From positions 1 to 22,002 of the IMG/VR virus record IMGVR_UViG_3300042876_000519: a DNA stretch of 22,002 nucleotides. The stretch is one strand, 5' to 3'. A program made the translations under genes and the position numbers. This DNA comes from a virus. Numbering within the stretch: position 1 is the stretch's first letter; the number at the start of each line of letters is the position of its first letter. This document shows, in pieces, positions 5,375 through 13,117 of the stretch. The notes below the pieces were generated by a model, which saw only the letters and a list, made by a program, of their open reading frames with translations, searched no databases and was not told the DNA's origin.

Positions 5375-5790
5375 TGGTGTCGCTGATCGAACGCGCGCCA
5401 GTGCGCAGCGCCGCGGTAGCGCTGATCAAGGTGCTGTTGCGCGAGGCGGGCTTGCGGGTGAGCGACCTGGTGCCGCCGCCCGAGGCGAAGGGCGAGCAGG
5501 CCGGCGTGGCCGCGCCCGTTTTGCACGCCTCGCGTCAACTGGTAACCCCCGCGCCGGCAAAGCCGCCGAGGGTGCACAAGCCGCCGGCGTGGGGCATCGA
5601 GCGGGCGGCGCCCATCCCTGGCGTGGTGGCGCCCAAGATCGGCTTGAAGGGCGGCGGGGAGGTCGTCGTCCCGCCCGACGTGAAGGTCACCCAGTGCCCA
5701 TCGGGGCGTGACACGCGCTACACGGTCGAGGGGCCGGTGGTGGGCGAGTTCACCCGCGAATGGCAGGCCAGGCGTGGAGGTAAGTGCTGA
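5374..5790 (+). CDS. Hypothetical protein with Pro-rich middle, 138 aa
   Basis: The start ATG at 5374 shares its first base with the stop of the HTH gene. An N-terminal helix (residues 1-32, SAAVALIKVLLREAGLRVSD) leads into a Pro/Ala/Lys-rich disordered linker, then a small C-terminal beta-rich domain with a KVTQCPSGRDTRYTVEGP strand pattern. This latter motif recurs in phage replication-region proteins, but no activity is known to me. Its stop overlaps the next start by one base, so the block 5006-6101 behaves as one coupled transcript. Confidence 0.65.
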   Translation: MVSLIERAPVRSAAVALIKVLLREAGLRVSDLVPPPEAKGEQAGVAAPVLHASRQLVTPAPAKPPRVHKPPAWGIERAAPIPGVVAPKIGLKGGGEVVVPPDVKVTQCPSGRDTRYTVEGPVVGEFTREWQARRGGKC

Positions 5791-6101
5791 TGCGACCGCG
5801 CGGCGAGGTGCGCTCGGCGATTGCCGAGGCGACGCAGCAGCTGGCCCAGCAGCAGGTGCTGCCCACATGGCGCGACCTGGTCGCCATGGTGCCAGGCATC
5901 AGCTCGACGAGCCCAGCCGACCTGCGCCTGGTACGCAAGACGGTGGAAAACATGGCCCTGGCGGGCGAGCTGGAGCGCGCCGGCAATCGGCACGTGCAGG
6001 GCGTAGCCAGGCCGATGACGACATACCGCCCGCGCAGCAATAGCTGGGTCCATGGGACGGCCCAGCTCGATGGCGTGGTGCGGGGCTGGCGAACAGCCTG
6101 A
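5790..6101 (+). CDS. Small winged-helix-like replication-region protein, 103 aa
   Basis: The start ATG at 5790 overlaps the previous stop. The helical pattern of residues 1-70 (RSAIAEATQQLAQQQVLPTW, then RDLVAMV and RKTVENMALAGELERAG) resembles a winged helix, with a final turn that reads like a wing. It may bind DNA near the origin or help load the adjacent primase-helicase, but this is inferred from fold and location only. The C-terminal 30 residues are polar and likely flexible. A 30-base gap follows. Confidence 0.6.
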   Translation: MRPRGEVRSAIAEATQQLAQQQVLPTWRDLVAMVPGISSTSPADLRLVRKTVENMALAGELERAGNRHVQGVARPMTTYRPRSNSWVHGTAQLDGVVRGWRTA

Positions 6102-6131
6102 CGCGCACCGAGAAGTAGAAAGCGAGGAGCA

Positions 6132-8525
6132 ATGCCGGAGTGGGGTTCCGAGAAACAGGCTCGGTGCGACAAGCTGCGCACCTTGCCGCAGGCCATGCGC
6201 GAGAAGCGCCAGTGGCTGCTGTGGCGGTTCATCGCCGACCCGAAGGTGCCGAAGCCGCGCAAGGTGCCGCACTACGTGTCGGGCCGAAAGCGCCGCGGTG
6301 CGCAGGGCAGTGTGGAGGATCGGCAGGAACTGTCGACGTTCGATGTGGCGCTGACGGAGTTCGCGCGCGGCCAGTGGGACGGCCTGGGCTTCGCGTTCCT
6401 GCCGGGCGATGGCCTGATCGGCATCGACATGGATGGCCAGGTCGACGAGGAAACCGGCGAGATCTCGGAGCGGTGCAAGGCCATCGTGGCCGCGTGCGGC
6501 AGCTACACCGAGTGGAGCCCGTCACGCAAGGGCGTGCACATCATCGTCGCCGGCGAAACGAAGACGTTCAAGGACAACAGCATCGGGCTGGAGGTCTTCT
6601 GCAACGCGCAGTTCTTCACCTGCACCGGCGAGCACTGGGAGGCCACGCCGTTCGAGGTGGCGCCGATCGACGAACGCACGCTGAGCCGGCTCAAGGCGAC
6701 GGTGGCGCAGGCCCGGGAAAAGGGCAAGGGCACCGGCGACGCGCAGCCAGTGCAGGCGCCTGCACCAGCGAAGGCGGCGAAGGCCGACGACTATGGGCGC
6801 GTCAACGATGTGGCGATGCAGCAGCTGGATGTGTGGGTGCCCGCACTGTTCCCGGCGGCGAAGAAGCAATCCGGCACGGGCGCCTGGCGCATCAGTTCGA
6901 AAGACCTGAATCGCAGCCTCGAGGAGGATCTATCAATTGCGCCCGGCGGCATCGTGGACTTTGGCATTCGCGAGGCGGATGCGCGCGAGGGCCGCAGAAC
7001 GCCGATCGACCTGGTGGTTGAGTATCAGGGCGTCAAGCCACGCGATGCGCTGATGTGGCTGGCTGGTCGGCTGGGCGTGGCCTTGACGCCGCGCCCGCAG
7101 AAGGCGAAGCCGAAGGACGACGCGCCGCCCGCCAGTGGGGCGGACACCCCTTCGCCGGGCTCCGCCGGGGAAGGGGAAGGCGGCGAGCCGCCGCCGCGCG
7201 GGCGGCGGGACTGGCGCGAGGATCTGCTAAGGCAGAACGGCGGCAAGAAGGATTGCCGCGAGAACGTGTACATGGTGCTCATCAACCACCCGAAGCTGGC
7301 GGGGCTGGTGGGCTATGACGAGTTCGGGCACCGGGTGATGAAGCTGCGAAAGCCGCCCTGGGATTCGGACGTGGGCGAGTGGACGACCAACGACGATTAC
7401 CTGCTCGGCTATTGGCTGTCGATGCAGGAGCGCTTGGTCATCAAGGCCGAAGGCACGATCGTGGCCGGCGTGGCCATGGCGGCGTATGCCAACCGGTTCC
7501 ACCCTGTGCATGAGTACCTGCATGGTCTGCCAGAGTGGGATGGCACCGAGCGCCTGGCGCATTGGCTGTCGGACTGCCTGGGCGCAGAGGACAGCGAATA
7601 CACACGCCTGGTGGGCGCATGGTTCCTCATGGGCATGGTCAAGCGCATCCTGACGCCTGGCTGCCAGATGGACTACATGGTGGTGCTGGAGGGCCTGCAG
7701 GGCAAACAGAAGTCCACCGCGTTGCGCACCTTGGTGGGCAACGACGACTGGTTCGCTGATACGCCGATACGCATTGGCGACAAGGACGCGGTGCTCAGCC
7801 TGGCCGGCAAGTGGCTGTATGAGGTGGGCGAGCTGGACGCGTTCAACCGCGCCGAGGTGACGGCCGTCAAACAGTACGTGTCGAGCCGAATCGACCGGGT
7901 GCGTGAGCCTTTTGCGCGCCGGCCAAGCGACCGCCCGCGCAGCGGGGTGTTCGCGGGGTCGACCAACCAGTCGGAGTACTTCAAGGACCCGACGGGCGCA
8001 CGGCGCTTCTGGCCAGTGGCATGCGATGGCGAGATCCAGCTCGAGCTGCTGGCGAATGTGCGCGATCAGCTGTTCGCCGAGGCGATGCATCGGCTGGCGA
8101 GCGATGACCTGGAAGTGCGGCGCTATTGGCCCACTCGGGAGGAGACCGACAAGTACCTGGTGCCTCAGCAGGAGCGCCGGGAGATCGTCGACCCGTGGTA
8201 CGAGCGCCTGGCCATCTGGCTGGACCTGCGCGAGGTCTACGGCGATTCGGGCGAGCAGATCTGTGATGTGGAGCACTTCACGTCGCACGAGCTGCTCACC
8301 AAGGCGCTGCATGTGCCGACGGATCGGATCGATGGCAGCAGGCAGATGGCCACGCGGGTGGGCATTGCCATGCACAAGCTGGGCTGGGAGAAGCGGCGCG
8401 ACGCTACGGGCGCGCGCCTGCATCGGTACTGGCGGCCCGGTAAGAAGCGTCCAGCAATGGAAGCCCAAGCTGCACCCCACGAGGTGCGGCCGGATGGCGT
8501 TCCCGAGGAGCTTTACGGTGCATAG
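6132..8525 (+). CDS. Primase-polymerase/VapE-like helicase replication protein, 797 aa
   Basis: The N-terminal domain has archaeo-eukaryotic primase motifs: IDMDG with Asp 99 and 101 (motif I), SRKGVHI with His 136 (motif II) and LEVFC near 153-157 (motif III). A helical middle and a low-complexity Pro/Gly linker (about 325-360) follow. The C-terminal half is a VapE/VirE-type P-loop helicase: Walker A GLQGKQKST (521-529), hydrophobic WLYEVGEL (561-568) as Walker B, and an Arg-rich sensor region near 585-597. It should prime and unwind at the phage origin. The start at 6132 has GAGGAG nearby. The repeat array immediately downstream suggests it is the initiator's partner or the initiator itself. 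Confidence 0.9.
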   Translation: MPEWGSEKQARCDKLRTLPQAMREKRQWLLWRFIADPKVPKPRKVPHYVSGRKRRGAQGSVEDRQELSTFDVALTEFARGQWDGLGFAFLPGDGLIGIDMDGQVDEETGEISERCKAIVAACGSYTEWSPSRKGVHIIVAGETKTFKDNSIGLEVFCNAQFFTCTGEHWEATPFEVAPIDERTLSRLKATVAQAREKGKGTGDAQPVQAPAPAKAAKADDYGRVNDVAMQQLDVWVPALFPAAKKQSGTGAWRISSKDLNRSLEEDLSIAPGGIVDFGIREADAREGRRTPIDLVVEYQGVKPRDALMWLAGRLGVALTPRPQKAKPKDDAPPASGADTPSPGSAGEGEGGEPPPRGRRDWREDLLRQNGGKKDCRENVYMVLINHPKLAGLVGYDEFGHRVMKLRKPPWDSDVGEWTTNDDYLLGYWLSMQERLVIKAEGTIVAGVAMAAYANRFHPVHEYLHGLPEWDGTERLAHWLSDCLGAEDSEYTRLVGAWFLMGMVKRILTPGCQMDYMVVLEGLQGKQKSTALRTLVGNDDWFADTPIRIGDKDAVLSLAGKWLYEVGELDAFNRAEVTAVKQYVSSRIDRVREPFARRPSDRPRSGVFAGSTNQSEYFKDPTGARRFWPVACDGEIQLELLANVRDQLFAEAMHRLASDDLEVRRYWPTREETDKYLVPQQERREIVDPWYERLAIWLDLREVYGDSGEQICDVEHFTSHELLTKALHVPTDRIDGSRQMATRVGIAMHKLGWEKRRDATGARLHRYWRPGKKRPAMEAQAAPHEVRPDGVPEELYGA
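7147..7176. repeat. Palindromic insert in the primase linker
   Basis: Arms 7147-7158 and 7165-7176 pair at eleven of twelve positions around a 6-base loop, within the codons of the low-complexity linker between the primase and helicase domains. It looks like a short GC-rich palindrome tolerated in frame. Confidence 0.5.
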
Positions 8526-8774
8526 GCGTCCAAAGTCCAACCTCGTCCAACCTACCCCGCAGAGGTTGGACGGATGGCCGAATCACCGGGCGTCAGGCCC
8601 GGGCGTCCAACCTCGTCCAACCTGCGCCCTGGGTCACGTGCGCGTGTGTGCGTGCGGACGTGCGGGCGCCCCTGCGCCCCCGCGTGTGTGCGTACGTGGG
8701 CGCAGGCCGGTTGGACGAGGTTGGACGGTTGGACGGAATAGCAACGAGGTTGGACGAATCCAGGAGGGGCGGCG
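8526..8774. repeat. GTCCAACC/GGTTGGAC iteron-like array, candidate replication origin
   Basis: There is no gene here. Four copies of GTCCAACC (8535, 8545, 8605, 8615) and five of its complement GGTTGGAC (8564, 8709, 8719, 8727, 8748) fill the gap after the primase-helicase gene; partial copies lie at 8528 and 8785. Tandem copies start 10 bases apart in three pairs. The array forms nested inverted repeats. It resembles P4-type origins, where iterons in both orientations are bound by the primase-helicase protein. A regulatory binding array is the alternative. Confidence 0.65.
8604..8727. repeat. Long inverted repeat with GT-rich loop
   Basis: CGTCCAACCTCGTCCAACC (8604-8622) is a perfect 19-base inverted repeat of 8709-8727. 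The pairing extends inward with CCTGCGCCC (8621-8629) and GGGCGCAGG (8698-8706), leaving a 4-base offset. The loop contains CGCGTGTGTGCGT twice (8641 and 8681), 40 bases apart. Confidence 0.7.
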
Positions 8775-9113
8775 TTGAGCAAGAGTTGGAGCTTCGTGAC
8801 AGAGCACATGCCAGGGGTAGTGGCAATGCTCAAGGCCAGGCGGGAGAAGGGCGAGGGGGCCTATCTCGACACCTGCTGGCGAAACGGCGTTGTTCGCGGT
8901 GAGCCGGGGTGGTTCTTCGCGTCTGAAGGCGGGGTGCACGTCGGCACGCTTTGGCCAGAGGCCGCGCAGGCATTGGTCGATCAGCGGGCGATGGCGCAGG
9001 TATTGGCCGCCAACGGTCCAGCGTTGGGGCTGCGGGACGGAAAGGGCTTTCAGGCGACGTTGGCGCCGCTGCTCATCCTCAAGCCGCAGGAGGAAGCCAA
9101 TGTCGCGGGTTGA
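8775..9113 (+). CDS. Hypothetical protein, 112 aa
   Basis: The start is TTG 8775, chosen because AGGAGGGG lies directly upstream at normal spacing; the next in-frame ATG at 8808 has none. The product is a compact alpha/beta protein with many aromatic residues (GEPGWFFASEGGVHVGTLWP) and no recognisable motif. It lies between the origin-like array and the Q-like gene, and its 3' end overlaps that gene by 14 bases, so the two are co-translated. The function is unknown. Confidence 0.65.
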   Translation: MSKSWSFVTEHMPGVVAMLKARREKGEGAYLDTCWRNGVVRGEPGWFFASEGGVHVGTLWPEAAQALVDQRAMAQVLAANGPALGLRDGKGFQATLAPLLILKPQEEANVAG

Positions 9114-9507
9114 AGAGGTCGAGCGGCGACTGCTCAATTGGGCTCGGTGGCGAATCGGTGGCAGCAGCGGCGGCCTGGGGTTCGCTAAGACGTCAATGGG
9201 CAACCAGTCCGGGGGCTCGCGCTATAGGGAGTCGGTCATTCCGACCAATGCGGCCGAGGCCATGGAAACCGATGATGCGGTGAAGGGCCTGGAGGCTGAT
9301 CTGCGCGACGTGGTGGAACAGCACTACGGCGAGGGTCTGAGTGTCGCGCTGGTGGCTGTGAGGCGAGGGCGATCGGCGGCGACGATCTATGCGCGGCTCG
9401 ACCGTGCGCATGCGGTGCTTGACCAGGTCTTTCGGGATCGGGCATACGCCAGGCGAGCAGAGCGCGAGCGCGTCGCATCGATCGTTCGGGGGGGTTTTAG
9501 GGATTAG
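9100..9507 (+). CDS. Q-like late-gene regulator, 135 aa
   Basis: The start ATG at 9100 has a perfect AGGAGG with a 7-base spacer inside the preceding gene. The protein opens with a helix (VEEVERRLLNWARWRIGG), has a Gly/Ser-rich middle, and ends with a sigma-region-4-like helix-turn-helix at about 78-105 (LSVALVAVRRGRSAATIYAR, then LDRAH). This layout is shared with small phage antiterminator-type proteins that occupy the Q position. The gene is the last before a leader with a terminator and the long late operon, which supports the role. The exact mechanism is inferred. Confidence 0.6.
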   Translation: MSRVEEVERRLLNWARWRIGGSSGGLGFAKTSMGNQSGGSRYRESVIPTNAAEAMETDDAVKGLEADLRDVVEQHYGEGLSVALVAVRRGRSAATIYARLDRAHAVLDQVFRDRAYARRAERERVASIVRGGFRD

Positions 9508-9537
9508 AAGAAAGCCCTATATTTCAGGCAAGCTTCG

Positions 9538-9572
9538 CGCAAGCTCCGTCCCAATCCTCCCTGGGGCTTGCG
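9538..9572 (+). ncRNA. Hairpin in the late leader RNA
   Basis: CGCAAGCTCC (9538-9547) pairs with GGGGCTTGCG (9563-9572) over ten base pairs including one G-U, with a 15-base loop. It lies between the Q-like gene and the terminator, so a transcript starting near 9510-9530 would contain this hairpin and the terminator stem. No convincing promoter was found; TATAT at 9519 is only a weak -10 candidate. Confidence 0.5.
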
Positions 9573-9582
9573 TACAGGGCCC

Positions 9583-9623
9583 GCCCCGGTCTCGACCCAC
9601 TCCGAGCCGGGGCTTTTCTTTTT
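9583..9623 (+). terminator. Rho-independent terminator before the late operon (tR'-like)
   Basis: GCCCCGG (9583-9589) pairs with CCGGGGC (9607-9613), the stem continues with CTCG/CGAG after a bulged T, and TTTTCTTTTT follows. It lies only 10 bases upstream of the first late gene, so late expression needs read-through or a promoter further in. This fits control by the Q-like protein. Confidence 0.85.
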
Positions 9624-9633
9624 GGGGGCTGCG

Positions 9634-10302
9634 ATGCGTGCAGAGCTGAAAGGGAACATCGACGTGGTCATCCGCGATTCGATGCGCCTGCATCCGCAGT
9701 TCCGATTCGCGGCTGCCAAGGCCTTAACCGATGTGGTGGGCATGGTGCGCAGCGCGATGCCCAGCGAGCTTGAGTCGGCACTTGATAAGCCCACCCAGTT
9801 CACCAAGGGTGGCTTCTTCATCCAGCCGGCCAGCAAGGAAAGGCTTTCGGCCACTGTTGGTGTGAAGGACCGGCAGGCCGAGTATCTGCAGTATCAGGTC
9901 GACGGTGGGGAGCGTGCACCTAAGAAGACGGCGTTGCGTCTACCGTCAGTGGTGCAGCTCGATGGTGCAGGCAACCTACCGGCGGGCACCATCAAGCGGC
10001 TGATCGAACGTGCTCAGGCTGGCAAGCGTGCCACCAAGGCGCAGGGTAAGCGCTTTGGCGTGAGTTCTCAGGTGGATCTGTTCTACGGCGAGCCGGGTGA
10101 CGGCCGGCCAGCAGGGATCTACAAGCGCGTCCCTATTGGTGATGGGCGTACCCGCCTGGTGCCCATCGTGGTGTTCCCCAAGCAGTCGGCCCACTACACC
10201 CGGCGCTTGGACTTCGATGGCATCGCTGAGCGCATCGTCTCGCGCAGCTTCGCCGCCGCCCTCGACAGCGCGTGGGCGCAGGCCCTGGCGACAGCCCGGT
10301 GA
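9634..10302 (+). CDS. Putative tail-completion (gpZ-like) structural protein, 222 aa
   Basis: The frame opens at 9568, but that start would lie inside the terminator hairpin; ATG 9634 follows GGGGG at good spacing. The N-terminal helix (KGNIDVVIRDSMRLHPQFRF, then AAAKALTDVV), the basic centre and the C-terminal GIYKRVPIGDGRTRLVPIVV followed by a helix resemble phage minor tail Z-type proteins that complete the head-proximal end of the tail. Similarity is by pattern only. It is unusual that such a gene precedes the terminase genes; an alternative is a protein of unknown early-late function. The start is well supported, the function moderately at best. Confidence 0.5.
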   Translation: MRAELKGNIDVVIRDSMRLHPQFRFAAAKALTDVVGMVRSAMPSELESALDKPTQFTKGGFFIQPASKERLSATVGVKDRQAEYLQYQVDGGERAPKKTALRLPSVVQLDGAGNLPAGTIKRLIERAQAGKRATKAQGKRFGVSSQVDLFYGEPGDGRPAGIYKRVPIGDGRTRLVPIVVFPKQSAHYTRRLDFDGIAERIVSRSFAAALDSAWAQALATAR

Positions 10303-10437
10303 CCACGGGTCGCCCTGGGTCCTCCCCAGGGGCTGCCAGCACACGGGTCATTCGCGAGCGCGATGCACGTGCGTTGGCGGGATTGGTGAATTGGGGGACA
10401 CCACGGGACACGGGACAGGGACAGCGAGGGACGGGAC
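10303..10437 (+). other. Possible cos region with GGGACA repeats
   Basis: This non-coding stretch lies just upstream of a lambda-type small terminase gene, where cos lies in lambda. It holds a hairpin CCCTGGG (10313-10319)/CCCAGGG (10325-10331) and five to six copies of GGGACA or GGGAC between 10395 and 10438, which could be terminase-binding sites. There is no direct sequence proof of a cut site. Confidence 0.35.
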
Positions 10438-11028
10438 ATGAGCATCAGTGTTCGAGCCATGGCCACCGAGCTGGGCGTCAGCAAGAGCCAGGTGGCCCGG
10501 GACAAGGCCGCCGGCATGCCGATGGGGGACGTGGAGTCTGCGCGGGCGTGGCGCCTGGCGCAGCACGACGTGGCGCGCACGGCTGACGGCCGCATCGACC
10601 GACCTGCGGTGCAGACGTCCGCGCCCGCGCCGCGTTCGCCAGCTGGTGAAGGCCCGCCGGCCGAGGCGGACGATGAGCCGAGCAGCGAGGACACGGCGAC
10701 CTACCGCCGCGAGCGGGCCGAGCGCGAGAAGCTGAGGCGCCAGCGCGAGGAGATCGAGCTGGCCCAGCTGCGGGGCAACCTGGTGGACCGCGCTGAGGTG
10801 GTCCGCCTGCGGTTTACCGAGTTCCGTGCGCTGCGCGATGCGCTGGGCAACCTGGGCCCGCGGCTGGCGCCCACGGTGGCGCTGGAAGCCGACGCCTTGC
10901 GCTGCGAGCAGATGTACGCCGAGGCGCTGGAGGAGGTGCTCAACGCCTTCGCCGACCAGGTGCTCACGCGCCACGTACTGGCCGACGTGGACGAGGACGA
11001 TGACGACGACGCCGCACCAGCCGATTGA
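10438..11028 (+). CDS. Terminase small subunit, Nu1-like, 196 aa
   Basis: The N-terminus is a helix-turn-helix (VRAMATELGVSKSQVARDKA, then AGMPM) as in lambda gpNu1 and DUF1441 proteins, which bind the packaging site. A Pro/Ala linker, a highly charged helical region (RRERAEREKLRRQREEIELA) and a C-terminal helix bundle ending in an acidic tail follow. It recognises concatemeric DNA and brings the large subunit. The start at 10438 is preceded by a GGGA-rich repeat that doubles as ribosome binding site. The 3' end overlaps the large subunit gene by 29 bases. Confidence 0.85.
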   Translation: MSISVRAMATELGVSKSQVARDKAAGMPMGDVESARAWRLAQHDVARTADGRIDRPAVQTSAPAPRSPAGEGPPAEADDEPSSEDTATYRRERAEREKLRRQREEIELAQLRGNLVDRAEVVRLRFTEFRALRDALGNLGPRLAPTVALEADALRCEQMYAEALEEVLNAFADQVLTRHVLADVDEDDDDDAAPAD

Positions 11029-13114
11029 CTCGGTGCGCCGCGCGATCGCGCGGGCCCTGCGGCCGGACCGCAAGGTGCGTGTAGATGACTGGGCAGAGGA
11101 GAACCGCGTGTTGCCGCCCGACACGCCGGAACCGGGGCCGTACCGCAATGCCCGGACGCCGTACCTGATCGACATTCAGCGCACGATGTCGCCGTCATCG
11201 CCCTGGCGAGAGGGTTGGTGGATCAAGCCTCACCAGGTGGGCGGCTCGGTGTCGGGCGAAAACATGATTGGCACCTGGATCTGCTCGGCGGCCGGGTCGA
11301 TGCTGGTGGTGTTTGCGGATCTGGACGCGGCCAGGCAGTGGGAGCTCAGCCGCTTTGAGCCCATGCGCCAGGCCACCAAGGCACTGCGCCAGCGCATCAA
11401 GCCGGCCGACCGCAAGGGCAGCGACAACACCAAGCTGCGCAAGCGCTACCCCGGTGGCGTGATGCGCCTGGTTGGCGCTAACCGCGCATCTGGCGGCAAG
11501 TCGGCCACCATCCGCTACGTGAAGTTCGAGGAGCCGGACGAGTACCCGCGAAACCTGCAAGGGCAGGGTTCGTTCATCAAGATGGTGATCGGCCGGACCA
11601 GCAACTTCGGCCGGCGCGCCAAGATCTTCGGCGACGGTACGGGCACCATCGCCGGGGCCAGCAACATTCAGGACCAGGTGTTGCGCGGCGACCAGCGCAA
11701 GTGGCATTTGTTCTGCCCCGACTGTCGCCACCCGCAGGTTCTGCAGTGGGAGCAGCTCAGGATCGTCGACGACCGGCCGGACAGTGCGCTGTACCAATGC
11801 GTCAACGCCGAGTGCGCCGCGCTCAACGACGAGGCCACCTGGAAGCGCGACAACTACAGGCCCAGGCCGCGGGGCATGACGGAAGAGCAGGCGCGCGACA
11901 GCGGCCGCGCATACTGGCAGGCCACGGCGGTGGGTGAGCCGGGAGTGGCCAGCTGGTGCGACTTCTCGGCACTGAACGCACCGGTAGGCTGGCGCCCCTG
12001 GCCGGCTCTGGTTCAGGAATGGCACGCAGCCCAGGAGGCGATGCGCAACGGTGACGAGGGTCCCCTCATCACCTTTACGAACAACATGCTGGGCCGCTGC
12101 TGGGAGCCGAAGCTGCGCGCGGCCATCGGCGCTGACCAGCTACGTGCCCGCGCCGAGGCATACGAGCTGATGACCGCGCCCTGGGGTGTGTTGGTCATTA
12201 CCGCCGCGGTGGATGTGCAGGACGATCGCCTGGCCGTGGTCATCCGCGGATGGGGCAGGGGAGAGGAAAGCTGGGGCCTGTGGCACGGTGAGATTCCGGG
12301 TGATCCATCGCTGCCTGACGTCTGGCAGAAGCTCACCGAGCTGCTGCAGGCGCCCATTCCGCACGCCAGCGGCCAGGTGCTCAAGGTCGACGTGGCCGCC
12401 ATCGACAGCGGCGGCCACCGAACGGAGGATGTGTACGCGTTCACGCGTGACGCGCAACTGCGCGGCCGGCACTGGTTCGCTGTCAAAGGCGCTACGCCGC
12501 TTGACGCGCCGAAGCTTGGCAGGCCGAAGACGATGGAATTCACCTGGCGTGGCCAGCCGGTGCCTGGCGGTGCCACGCTGCGCCTGGTGGGTACTCAGGC
12601 CATCAAGACGCTGATCGACGGCCGTCTGAAGCTCAAGCTGCCTGGTGGCGGGCTCTACCACTTCCCGGCAGGGTTCTCGGACGACTACTTCAAGCAGCTG
12701 CGCGCCGAGACCCGTCAGTGGGTGCGTGACAAGCGAGGCAACAAGCAGCTGGTGTGGGTCAAGGGCAGCCAGCGCAATGAGGCCTGGGACTGCGAGGTCT
12801 ACAACTACGCGGCGTACCTGTACGCCATGAGCGGTCGTCATGCAGAGACCGTATTCGCAGAGCGCGAAAAGCTGCTCGGCAAAGTCCGCCAGCTCGACCT
12901 GCTCGACGACAACACCGCGCCGCCCGAACCCGACGGCGCCAACCCGCCCGCGCCCTTTGCCGAGCCTAGCCAGGCCAGTGCAGACGTCCGCACGCTGCAG
13001 CAAGAACTCGACGACGCCGCGGACGACGAACGCATCCGCGCGCCCATGGCCACAGTGAAACGCCGGGCCCCGAAGCCACCGCGCCGCGGCGGCTTCGTCA
13101 CCGGCTGGAGGTAA
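11000..13114 (+). CDS. Terminase large subunit, GpA-like, 704 aa
   Basis: This is the packaging ATPase-nuclease of the lambda gpA family. Residues 76-83 (KPHQVGGS) are the deviant Walker A, with the Lys at the front as in lambda; the later Lys is absent. A Walker B-like KFEEPDEYP follows at 175-183. A Cys pair CPDC (239-242) with CVNAEC (267-272) forms a zinc knuckle. The nuclease domain shows AAVDVQDDR (Asp 405) and AAIDSGGH (Asp 469). The start ATG 11000 is chosen from the protein's conserved N-terminus and GAGG upstream; an earlier in-frame start would only add an Arg/Trp shadow of the small subunit. Confidence 0.92.
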   Translation: MTTTPHQPIDSVRRAIARALRPDRKVRVDDWAEENRVLPPDTPEPGPYRNARTPYLIDIQRTMSPSSPWREGWWIKPHQVGGSVSGENMIGTWICSAAGSMLVVFADLDAARQWELSRFEPMRQATKALRQRIKPADRKGSDNTKLRKRYPGGVMRLVGANRASGGKSATIRYVKFEEPDEYPRNLQGQGSFIKMVIGRTSNFGRRAKIFGDGTGTIAGASNIQDQVLRGDQRKWHLFCPDCRHPQVLQWEQLRIVDDRPDSALYQCVNAECAALNDEATWKRDNYRPRPRGMTEEQARDSGRAYWQATAVGEPGVASWCDFSALNAPVGWRPWPALVQEWHAAQEAMRNGDEGPLITFTNNMLGRCWEPKLRAAIGADQLRARAEAYELMTAPWGVLVITAAVDVQDDRLAVVIRGWGRGEESWGLWHGEIPGDPSLPDVWQKLTELLQAPIPHASGQVLKVDVAAIDSGGHRTEDVYAFTRDAQLRGRHWFAVKGATPLDAPKLGRPKTMEFTWRGQPVPGGATLRLVGTQAIKTLIDGRLKLKLPGGGLYHFPAGFSDDYFKQLRAETRQWVRDKRGNKQLVWVKGSQRNEAWDCEVYNYAAYLYAMSGRHAETVFAEREKLLGKVRQLDLLDDNTAPPEPDGANPPAPFAEPSQASADVRTLQQELDDAADDERIRAPMATVKRRAPKPPRRGGFVTGWR

Positions 13115-13117
13115 CCG

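Noticed and set aside
7227-8540. 437-codon minus-strand open frame opposite the primase-helicase
   Set aside because: Shadow of the VapE-type helicase domain; no start site or domain support.
8641-8693. GT-rich repeats considered as a CRISPR array
   Set aside because: Only two 13-base copies, no regular spacers and no cas genes; they fit the origin-like structure better.
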